Program-made: the position numbers and the translations under genes | Notes under the pieces: model-generated | The model's input: the letters and a program-made list of their open reading frames with translations, nothing else | Told to the model about the DNA's origin: nothing | Database searches by the model: none | NCBI RefSeq assembly: GCF_021155765.1 | Contig: NC_060112.1 | Span: forward strand, 9,424,001 to 9,488,000 | DNA: 64,000 bases | Origin: Diprion similis | Taxonomy: Eukaryota; Arthropoda; Insecta; Hymenoptera; Diprionidae | Reading direction: 5' to 3' | Shown: piece by piece, positions 36,481 through 47,200 of the stretch | How the letters are laid out: the number at the start of each line of letters is the position of its first letter | Position numbering within the stretch: the first letter of the stretch is position 1

Positions 36481-37870
36481 ATATTATAAAATTACAGCAT
36501 TTCATATAGACATATTCAATGGGGTTTGGAAGAATTGCATGTGATATTTTCATGGGAATTTTATGAAGTTTGTTTGATTTCGATACGGTTCGAAGAATGT
36601 TTACGGAAATTTCTGTAGACATTTTTCCGCTATGCTATACTGTACCCTTATCGAACGCGACAAGGTTTGAAATCATTTCATGGTATAGGAATGTAACAAA
36701 ACGTTAAACGTTTAGCGTGTTCTTATCCTAAAATATCTGATCAAAATCTCTCATTATTACGTACTATCAAACTTTTTAATCTAAGTTTCTAAGACGCAAT
36801 ATATTATACATTATGTTATATATTATAATTAAAAACCATTTTTTCTGTAGTTATTTTGACTCGATAATTTGAATTTTTTTAAAAATTAATTTGAAGTAAT
36901 ATATACCTGCATACATGTACTTATAATATATACATGTACAGACGTTTCGATGAGGACACTAATATTTATGTACTTTGATGATAAAAAGTAATTGTCCAAT
37001 ACCGCTATGGAACAATAATTTTAACGAGTATTTATTGTTTCAACAGTGCGTGTCTAATACGTAGCATTCATTGTAAATTGATTATGAAGAAGCTAGCACT
37101 TAATTTTGTCAAAATAGCAAGTGCCAGAACAAAAAATACGGGTACCTTTTCTACCAGCGATACGTTAAGCATCAGGTCTCCGTCTCATTTCATAATTTTT
37201 TTATATTGAATGCGATTGAAGATTATTTTTAAGCGATTTACTAGAAAGTGGTCAAGAAAATGGGTGTTATTATAAAATCTCAGGTCTGTAGAGAAACGTG
37301 TGTATTCTTTGTTCGTGCTTTTGTAGTGAATCGATTGAAGTGTACAAAATTAACTGTACTTTATTACACTACGAAACTATTTTGAAACTGTATTCATTTG
37401 ATGGCATACAATCGTTTTACACAATGGTACTGCAAATAAAATCAACAGTAACCTTTCGCCGTCTCATCGACACATCTCAATTGAACAGACTTTATACTTT
37501 ACCCAAAAGTGCAACAGCTTTACGTCGTTTGTTGAAACGCGTAAAAAACATTCTCAGCAAGTGTACAAAATTTTATGCAATTAGCTATCCAATTCAATTT
37601 AATTCGAAAGAAAATGTCTGTGTGTTCGTTACGCATGTAGCTCATCGTTATACACCTCCTGATACCAACATTCCACAGTAAGTGACTAACTGCCAATCCT
37701 AGCTAATCCGCAGACCGATGTACTTATGACAGATGTGCAATACCACGGGTGATTATTATACAAACTATATAAATTTTTAAAACAATCTAACTAAAATTTG
37801 GTGTACATTAAAGAAATCGAAGGAAAAAAACGACTGCCACTCACAGCTTGATGGTCTCTTCGTTAATCAT
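32380..37870 (-). CDS. Zinc transporter, SLC30A2/3/4/8 (ZnT, cation diffusion facilitator) type
   Basis: Exons in coding order: 37,845-37,870 (tentative), 34,620-34,813, 34,373-34,483, 34,123-34,271, 33,786-33,937, 33,031-33,232, 32,637-32,877 and 32,380-32,525; 1,221 bp, 406 residues plus stop. All junctions are GT-AG and in phase. Family features seen: a cytosolic HCH motif near residue 77; a TM2 zinc-site HLLTD (H126, D130); GWYRAE ending the following exon; a His-rich TM4-TM5 loop (HQHGHAHGG, HHAHGD, HGHSHD); TM5 HVIGD (H257, D261); and a C-terminal cytosolic domain ending KSPPI. The paired HxxxD sites are the tetrahedral zinc site of this family, which exchanges zinc for protons into vesicles or out of the cell. 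The N-terminal tail is Cys-rich (GKLSGCC). The start exon encodes only MINEETIK plus two bases. It rests on an ATG, a GTGAGT donor and exact phase match, so another start is possible. Confidence 0.9.
35863..36048. repeat. Degenerate 16-17-bp repeat cluster (CCGAATGGTCAAA core)
   Basis: Near-copies occur at about 35,863 (TTCCGAATGGTCAAAGT), 35,880 (CCCGAATGGTCAAAAC), 35,895 (TCCGAAT only), 36,000 (TCCGAATGCTCGAAACA), 36,017 (CCAAATGATCAAAAT) and 36,032 (TCCGAACGGTTCAAATA). An inverted partial copy (TTTCGAAATTCGGAAT) lies near 35,976. Two tight clusters are separated by about 100 bp. It is probably a minisatellite or decayed transposon end. Confidence 0.6.
36430..36479. repeat. (AT)n microsatellite
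   Basis: About 25 uninterrupted AT dinucleotides lie in the zinc transporter first intron. A looser AAT run is at 36,105-36,125. Confidence 0.95.
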
Positions 37871-40800
37871 GACTATGACTGGGGTTGAATATCTTTTCAC
37901 TGCTCTGAAGACACTAAATTATAGATAGTAATATATTTGTGAGGTCTCTCGGTGACCGTACACAGACGTCACTAGTTAAATAAACAAAGCACGGACATCC
38001 TTCTTCACTTTCCTTGGGTAGTACTTGGGCAACGTTGAACAAACACGCTGCTCCTTCTAGCCAGATAACTTCGACTCTTCTCAAGATATCGTGCGCGTTT
38101 ACTCTGTGCCCCTGTAACTCCCTGTTGTTATCACTCCCAAGCTGGAGAGTTTAATCGTAATAAAGGTGTATATTTTTATATAAGGTAATACTGCAGCCAA
38201 ATCCGATTGAATGAACTAAATTCCCTCAACTCTATTCGAATTATTTTCTGTTACCGATTCCTTCCAATATGGATGCGTTGCAAGTTTAAAAAAAAAAACT
38301 CGTATACATGAACGCCATTATACTATACCGATTGAGTCATCATTAGTTCTCTGAATCGACAATTATAGATATGATTTTCCATAAAATCATCAGTTTTATT
38401 TTCCTGTTACGCTTATCAACTCAACTACGTTATTCAAGACAGTAATATGGCACTGAGATTACTGTAATCAGCGACACAACATAACATGCTGAAGTAATGC
38501 GAGGTCATTATACTACACAGAAATCAATATCGATAAGTTTTAGCAAGATATCAAAACTGAATATTTATATGCGAAAGAAATGTAGAATGTTGATCCCGAA
38601 GTTAAAGATTTATTTATGAAATGCATCCGGTAAAGATGTGTTAAAGAACTTATTGCAAATCTTTAATGTTAATGAATATTTTTAAAATTTAAGCGTATTA
38701 GATCACAATTAAAATGTAAATTATGTAATTTCTTTCATCCAGAATCTAAATATTATGTGAAAATATGAATTTGCAGTTCTAAGCACATTCGATTATTGAG
38801 AATTGCTTGTAGGGAACATTAGATTGCTAAGAAATTACGTCCATTGTTTATCTGTAATTTCCTTGCGCTTGTGAATTATTATTGAAGGTCGATAACGTTT
38901 TTTGATATGGTTTACATTTGATTACCTATAAATAATCGCAGTTCGCTGATAAGTTAAATCTGAATAGTATACGTGGAAGTTCGATTGACACAGATCTGGA
39001 TAATACGAATTGCAAGGTTCTTGCACTACAATAAGCATGGCAAATTTTTTAGGAAATTTTGTCCCATTGATTTCACAAAAGAAGAAATCGGTTAGGTAAA
39101 AATTGCTTTGACGACACAGTAATTGTCTATTGCTGTCACTCATCGGCAGCGGTTTCGCCAATTAACCACTTTCTGAAATACGATGTTGCTAATAACCGCC
39201 TGTGGCAATACCGGAACGGTAGGGACAAACAATCCAATAACGCCATTTGAAGACGTGTAAAATTCAGTGTCTTGGTCAATTACACTGCATAAAAAAATCG
39301 TCCTATTAAATTATAGAACCTTGGAATACATCATCGATTTTATAGCCAAGAAGCGAGACAGCCTCGACCTTCACAATTGCAATCTTTTAATTCATTCTTT
39401 TCCAGGGTCACTGTAACGACAATTACATCTAAACGAAAAATTTCGATGGTGAAATCTATGACCCGGAAATTTCAGATTACGTGTAGTTTATCTATTCGGT
39501 TAAGCCGCACCTTTCTTACAAAAAGTGCCGGTATATCGAAAGCAGATTCAAGTCTAAAAACATTGGATTTTCTACTAATTAATAAAGTGTATCAACTACG
39601 TGTTTCAACACTGAATTTTAAATTGGATTTCCCGGGAAATGATCGCCCTACAATACATGAATCTCTAAGCTCATCTCTTAATTTTTTGAAAATCTTGGTA
39701 TCATCTTCTGTGGAGGCGTAAAACTTTCTTGGTGGTCTTGTATTGTATTATAAGCGAACATAATTATTGTTTAGTAGTTTAGTGTCATATCATAATGTAC
39801 ATAGACCTATACATATTACCTGCACAGCTTATTAAACCGATTTAATTTGTGTTAAATATGTAACTTAAATCAAATCGACTTCAGTATGCACACTGCACAG
39901 GTGTACGCGCAGCTGTACGTTTGAACTTAAGTCGATCATTTTATAAGATAAGTACACAACGAGCTATATATAACGTACACATCGTATCGATGTAGTTGCC
40001 TTAAAAGATTTGCATAATTACAACACTGCCTCTGTGGTTGATCAGTATTCTTACTAATTACTACATAGACGCTTGTGTCACGTCCAAGGGCAAATATAAT
40101 CTTTGCAATTTTTACGGACGCAATTTAATTAAACCATTCCAGTACCTTATTACCCGATATCTCATGTCTGCTATTCACAACCGATCGAAATTTGATTTTG
40201 TAACATCTCGCAGAAAGAAATTTTTCATTGTGTATTTACTGTACAGACCGTAACTATTTTCATTTTTTACCATAACCGAAAAATACGGTCGGGGACAAAA
40301 TGAAAATGAGGTTTGCTGCTGTAATCAGAAAATATATGCTTCCATTTCTGTCTATTGTGGTCATTTGTGCTATATTTTTACGTGTGAATATTGCGGTGAT
40401 TTAATATTTGAGCAGCTATAAATTGATATCAAGGTCTTATTCGAATGAAAAACTTTAGTCAATTTAAAAAAGCAGATTCAATCGTTTTAATAAAAAGAAA
40501 ATGTGCAACAGACGACTGTAATCACAATGATTAGTTAATTGTATTACATTTTCTGGAAATTCGAATAATATTTAAATCGTTGTTGTAACTATACCTGAAT
40601 CTTGATTTTATTAGACTTTTCTAGTAACGAAAACAAATGATATTTCTCTCAGTCTGATCAGATGAGACGAATCGAATGTTCTGCCCATAAAATATAAATT
40701 GCGATTAATACACCGAAGCTTTCGCGAAACCAGTCCCTTGTAATCGCAACGATGATTCAGCTTGGATTGACGTGTGATTCATTCTGTGCGACACAGAATT

Positions 40801-43800
40801 AAAAGAGTAAGCTATTAGCATCGAGGGTAAACGTCTTAATAGATTTATATATACACACTCACGTTTGCCAAACCTTATCTCACGGTCATCATACACACGA
40901 AAACACTTGTGGAGAGTGAAAATAAAATAATAAAAAATAGAGCCACATATCGCGTTTGATTTGAAAATAATTCAGATCCCCGCAGCAGTCGATCGAGAGT
41001 ACGTCGAGGTATCGCAGTACTAAGCAGCCCAAAAACACAAAATTGAGGTGTAGAAGACGCCTCATTTTGCAGGGCTCGTAGTACGGTCTTGAATTTTACT
41101 ATCATATGTTTTCTTTAGCGTTCAACTTATGTTTCAAGATAGGTGAACCTATTTACAATAATTTCTTCCGAAAGTTACGTTCTATTTCACTATCGCCTTA
41201 TCAGATTACACAGTTAAATGTTTATTTACTTGCTGTATTCGATATTCGTGGTTCCTTCCATTTCTGAACAGTCACTACTAGGAAATCCTCCCAGAGTTTC
41301 ATGGGCCAGTCAATATTGGATGATAATAATTGTCGACCGTTTAGCACGAATTTGAGAATATCGTCAATTCACTTTTGACGGACGCGTGTACAGGCTGACC
41401 GAGCAAACTTACTTTATACTTATGAACACCGTCTGATTCTGACGGCCCAGGAAGTCATTCGATTGTGTTTATAGTCTAGCCCGATGTTTACAAAAATGCG
41501 GAAAGATACACGCTTCAAGTACCACTACAAAACCATTGGAAATACTGAATTCCATGACCTACATTATTTCACTCCGTTACACAGCATTTTGTAGTGTACA
41601 TACCGCGAGATATGCGATTCCTAGAAGTTATTACAGATTATCTTTCCCGCTGTCCATACCGAACATTCGAATTACAATGATGTGTATTTTATATGCATCT
41701 CCACATAACGTACTTCCTATAACTTCACAACGATACGAAAGAGTTAAATCCGAGGGTTATGTGCTAAAATTGTTGTTGGTTTTATTCATCAACTATGAAA
41801 TAAAAATTGGAATTCATATGCTAAATAAATATATTATAATGATGTCGATTTTCTGTTCAACTCTAATCGTAAGTGAAGGGCGGGAACATACGTTCAATAT
41901 GCAAGTATAATTGATATTACAATCTATTTACAATATAACTTGTACGCGTATAAACTTGATAACTTATATCGGCACCGTTTTCGGGGATTCTAGGCTGCCC
42001 AACTTCTCCGTCACACGTGTGAGGTAATATGTGTGATTCTCAGACGTTATGTACTGCTTCTAACATAGAGCTTACACCAGTCCATGGCTTCTAGAGACAT
42101 AGAACATCTTGCTTTTTTCAAGAGTTTTTCAACAATACCTTGAAAACTTTGACAGATTACGAAGACAGCTGTATCCCTTTTCCGGGTTCTGTATAACCCA
42201 GATAGGCAATTACCTGTGTCAACGCAAAAAAGTCTACTTGACTTATAGCTGCAATTTTTGCTGTCTCTTAGCCGAATACCTATTTCCTCAGAATAATTTA
42301 CATGCAGCAAATGTACAGCAGTAAATGTTGCGTTATTACTCTATAGTAAGTTATAGCAAGGTTCGCTCTCGTTTAGCGGAAAGATGTTTTGTCGATAAGT
42401 TTCGACAGGATTGTTTGCTTTAATTTTAATAGCAATTGAGGACATACCTTATCCTAATATTACTATCAATACCTTGCAAGCATTGCTGGTATTTTGCTGT
42501 AAAGATTGTGGGCAAGTTGTTATCTGAGTATCTGTACAATTGGTCTTTAAAATAATACTTCGAAATGAGGGGGTGTCGTTGAATTAACCCTAGAATGCGA
42601 AACTGAGTGTCTCATATCCTGACCTTTGTCCTCCCCCGCGCGGGACTTTTGGCTCTAGCCTTCAAACAACTAATTAGGTCTAATTACGGTCAAGGTTCGG
42701 ACATACTTCAAGGCTTTAACCGCGAATCCCCCTCTACTTTTCATGCAAATAACGAAAAAAATAAATACCTTTGTGCAGTCAAATCTGAAATTGACATTGT
42801 TATTTTTTTATATCTAATGAGCATGACCGTGAACCTCAGTATCATTTGTAACGTTGGTGTGATAAATGGAGAAAAGATTGTCTATGTTAAGTACGACTAC
42901 ATACTGCCGTTTGAATGATCGGTAATTGTCGAATTTAATATATCAAAATATTAATTAAATTACAAACGATACGTTTAATGAGACAGTGATTTTTTTACAA
43001 AATATCTGCAGTGTTTGCACAGTGTATCTGGCGGTCAGGAGTAATCTGAAAACAAAAACCTCTCTAATTACTAGAATTCCAAGTTTTTTTCTGTTTTCCA
43101 CAATTATTTACTTCAATTTTTGATTATGATATAATAAAAATATTTCATCCCGTACGGTATTTTATTTACCGCATAAGCCTTATGCGAACTCAATTCACTT
43201 TTACGTGTTATATTCCACTTACTTAACCAATTTTCCGCAAGAAACTGTAATCTGACTCTGAAAAACCGAGAAATCGTGTCATTCAACCTCCAGATTACCT
43301 GATACGAGCTACACAGCAAAACATGTAACATAACAATATTATGTTATATTTCAGAGTGGGTAAAAGAAAAAGATAATCCTGGTGACGTAATAATTCAATT
43401 TTATAATGCTAAATTGGAATCGAAACCAAAATTTCTCTGTGAAAACTTGATCGTATATAGAATCGTTATGTTTAGTGCAGTAATCATGAGTCATTAGTTA
43501 GTCACATTACTATTAAATAACAATAAAGTTATCGTTATTGTTACTATAGAATTATTTTTTGTTGCACATTTTAATTACAAGAACTCTTATTTTCCGTAAT
43601 CGTAACAATATGAAATTACTAATGAATTTTATTCTGTATATAATAAACTATAAACAATAAAATTCACATGGGTTCTTATAGTATTAAAATTGACACCATT
43701 AAATTATCACAAAATTGATTTTACAATTAGATTCATAGGCTGAAATGGAAATTACACTTCCATAAATTCAGATGAATTCAATTATAAGCTGTTTACCCTC

Positions 43801-44236
43801 CTAAAATGTACAAGTACAATTTTGATGTAACGTATTGGTGTATTAATTTATTATATGGTATTAATTAATGGCTATGTATAAATTTAGATAGGTGTAATTT
43901 TTCCAGACATTTATTCGAATTTTCAGTCCTTGTATTTACAGATAGGAAAAACGAAAATTAAATTGTTACTTAAAAATAATACAAATTTACTACAATGTTG
44001 CTACTTACATTTGCCAATTTCATACATTCCCGTTCATGTTCAATGTACAATAAAATGTTTTACTCAAATTTGAATGTTCTTCATTTATAATCTTCTCGAG
44101 ATATTTTTCTATTTTCAACACTTGTAAAATGGATTGCTGTTATGAAAGTGACATGAAAACTGCAATAAATGAACTTTTATGATAAAATACACCTCGCACA
44201 CCTTATAGTAAAAATGCAATATTCACAATTCCAGGT
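37871..44236. other. Intergenic region, no gene recognised
   Basis: This 6.4-kb stretch separates the start of the zinc transporter from the 3' end of UGGT. It is strongly AT-rich. Open frames up to 124 codons occur (for example 39,377-39,721 plus, 41,536-41,910 plus, 38,922-39,161 minus), but none shows a domain, a plausible initiator with splice context, or family resemblance. A slightly GC-richer patch lies at 42,590-42,730. The proximal part (37,871 to about 38,250) presumably holds the zinc transporter promoter, but I cannot point to a specific element. Confidence 0.5.
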
Positions 44237-47200
44237 TTACAACTCTTCATGTGCTGGAGAGTCATCCATCATTTCTGAAAAAAACATGAGTATATTGATG
44301 ACAAATGAAAAACGAACAAAGGGTCCCAATGCATGTTTCATTTATGTCATATTCATTTAAGGATGTATTGGCTATTCATTCTCAACCAAAAGTGAGTCTC
44401 GTCAACAATATTGAATACTTTATGATAAGATAAAAATCTGAAAAAATCACCTATAATAAAGACGATAAGAAAATTAAATTTGAATAATAGCGATGCCCAA
44501 AAGTTATCGATAAATTGTTTAAACAAAACATTGTTTATTAAATTTTCAGGGCATGTTCTTGTTGTCGTGTGAAATGAATTTGTTGATTCTTCAGAATACA
44601 CATGAATTTTCAAAGAATTTTCTCATGTCTTTGAAATTCCAGATATCGAAAATTTTTAATTTTGAAAAGTGGAGGATAAATCGTGATTTTTGAAATTGAA
44701 TACATTTTCGTAGAAACGTTGTACTTTGCAATTAAAAAGTTTTCGTGGCAGTGAACGAATAGTTTCGTAAATACAGCCTTTACAGATTGACGGAAAGTTC
44801 AGAAATGTCAGAAAATTCTTTAAAGGTTTTGTGTATTCGGAAAAATGAGCAAATTCACTTCGCATGAAAAAAAAACATTCCCTGAAAATTTGTTAAGTCA
44901 TGTTTTGTTTAAACAATTTATTGATAATTTCGGGAGTTACTATTAGTCTAATTTAATTTTCTTATCGCCTTTATTGTTGACTTTTTCAAATTTTTATCTT
45001 ATCATAAAGTATTCTGTATTGTCGAGTGACTCACTTTTGGTTGAGAATGTATGACCAATATATTTTCAACAAAGATTGATACCATTTTCCTCAAAAGCTA
45101 AGGCTGCATACTGAAATGAACAAATCAGCGTTTCATTTTCAGACATTAGTCAAACTAAATAATGCATTGATAAAATACCATGAAATTAGGAGCAAACGTT
45201 TCATGAAATTTTATAAAATTCTTTGAAATCTCTAAAATTCCATGGAGTCTTGAAATCCGTTGCAATCTCGTGAAATCTATTAGAACTCTGAAATTCTAAA
45301 AAATCATCTGAATCTCGTGAAATCCGTTGTAATGGTTTCAAAATTTGAGAAATCTTACAAATTCTGGCAAAATCATTAGAAATTTCTACAATCTTTAATC
45401 GCAATAAATCCCTGAAATTCTACGAAATTTTGTGAAATCTTGTGAAGATTTGTGAAATTATTTGAAAACTCTGACATCTTTGAAACCTCTAATATCTTTG
45501 GAATCACCAGAAACCCATGAAATTCTGCATAATGTTTTAAAATTCTTTGACAGCTTTTAAAATCTCTTGTCAAACTAATCTTCTAAAATCTGAGAAAATC
45601 CTTATGAAATCTTTGAAAAGCAAAAAAATCCCTGAAATCTTTTGAAATCCTGCAACCCTGAAATCTCATATACACCAAACTGATGAGTGTTTAACCCCTC
45701 AGTTCCATTGATAATTAGTTTTTTAATGAATCATGCAGTCATTTCATTATGTATTATTTCAATAATGAATAATAATAATCAGTAAATATGACAGGATAAA
45801 TCTTTATAATATTTCAAAATTCTACATACCACCTTCCTCTCTTTCCGTTTGTCGATTCGAGTTTTCTATTTCCTGTTGTAGCCTCTTTATTTCTTCGTCA
45901 TATCCAACCCATTCCGGTAAGATCCGCATAGCAGCTTGGAGCTTAGCTTCTTTTGTCATTGGGTTATTGCACTGTTATGGAAAGTGTATGTTACATCAGA
46001 CTGTGATTTCCAATGTATAATCAGAGCTAGGCTTATGAATTACTGCATACAGGGACTCATCATTGGATTTTTGTATGATTAGTACGAAATAATTTGCAAT
46101 GCATATTACTGATAAGACACTTTACAATGTACTGTACTTTTTTCAAGGGATTATACCATCACCGTACATCAAAGCACTTACCAAGTCAATAGTTTTGGCA
46201 TATTTCTTGGAATCATCATCGCACCACGTTTCACACCAAAGCCATTCCTGAGGCAAAGTCTTTATAGCTACTTGATGTATCATATTATTTGGAAGGTCCT
46301 GAAGAATAACAATTCAATTGGAATTACTGTGAATATTATATGCCATGGTATGAAAATTGACATCTTTGTAATGGGAATATCTCAAACTTTTTACATGTTA
46401 TTCAACTTTTATTTACCTGGTCGAGATTTGAGAGACTGTTAGGGTCTTGACTGAGAGCCTGATATTGACCTCTCAGTCTATCACCAGCAGCTATGCGTCT
46501 AAATCGTTTCAAGTCTACCACGTATAAAGCACTGATGTGATAACGTCTTCCTTGTAGATGATTTCGCCAGTAACCTTGCTGCCAAAATCTGAAGAAAACA
46601 AATGTAAGATTCGAGTTCAGGAAAAATGGAATATGAAATATGATATTTCCATTTATTTCTCTCCCCTGTCGCATCTTTACCTGAACCCATCCATTTCTCT
46701 TCTGCTTTCACAAAATGGCGTGTATGCATACGGTGCCCCACCGAGATCCAAATTAGCTAGTTCCTTCAAATCAGCTCTCACGACCTGTTTATGAAATAAA
46801 TCGACTAATTTATTAATTTTTCGATAACACACTTAGCACTGAATTAAGTACAGTTACTGAATTTTTACCTGGTCTGCATCAACGAAAATAATTTTCTTCA
46901 CATCTAATGGGAATAGCACATCTAAAAAGAGAATTTTGTATCCCCATATGGTTCTTTGCTTTTCAGTTTGTTGGTGGAGCCAACGGGGCCATTTATATTG
47001 TACCAATTCGTATTCGAATCCATATTTAATGGCCATATGTGGCAAGAAATCCTATAAAATACAAATTTGGACCTCGTATATTAGGTTGTCGATTAACAAA
47101 TTGCTTGACAATTTTCGTTCAAACTAGGAAAAAACAACAGAAGAGAATTTCATTTTTGAATGAAAAATGCCCTGGTAATTTTTTAACTAATTTGATCATT

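Larger units (their letters stand above)
34814..37844 (-). other. First intron of the zinc transporter (tentative), repeat-bearing, no gene
   Basis: If the start exon at 37,845-37,870 is right, this is a 3.0-kb intron. If not, it is upstream sequence. It holds an AT dinucleotide run, a cluster of CCGAATGG-type repeats and short AATAAT runs, all listed separately. A 127-codon forward open frame (37,298-37,681) has no recognisable similarity or splice context and is not called. Confidence 0.5.
44275..45832 (-). other. Last intron of UGGT, repeat-rich
   Basis: The intron runs from donor GAAG|GTGGTATG to a T-rich acceptor ending in TTTTCAG. Phase 1 on both sides rebuilds a Glu codon. It contains the long inverted repeat and the TGAAATC minisatellite listed separately. 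If the intron were retained, translation would stop after Gly-Gly-Met (TAG at 45,822-45,824) and the retrieval signal would be lost. Confidence 0.85.

Noticed and set aside
37298..37681. 127-codon forward open frame upstream of the zinc transporter.
   Set aside because: Composition is ordinary, no family is recognised, and it lies inside the probable first intron on the opposite strand.
38922..39161. 79-codon minus-strand open frame MAKPLPMSDS...
   Set aside because: No domain, no splice context and no neighbouring exon; consistent with chance in a 6-kb intergenic region.
39377..39721. 114-codon forward open frame, and acidic/basic-rich readings on its opposite strand.
   Set aside because: Neither strand gives a recognisable protein. 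The minus reading has several in-frame stops and no clear splice sites.
40875..41105. 76-codon minus-strand open frame with a hydrophobic end.
   Set aside because: A single short hydrophobic stretch in AT-rich DNA is weak evidence, and nothing else supports a gene.
42590..42730. GC-richer patch that might be a tRNA or SINE head.
   Set aside because: I could not find A/B-box motifs or a cloverleaf, and no second copy is evident in the window.
45822..45832. UGGT ending at TAG 45,822 with ...EEGGM.
   Set aside because: It lacks an ER retrieval signal, while a phase-matched exon ending HEEL with a strong pyrimidine tract lies downstream. It is kept only as a possible retained-intron form.
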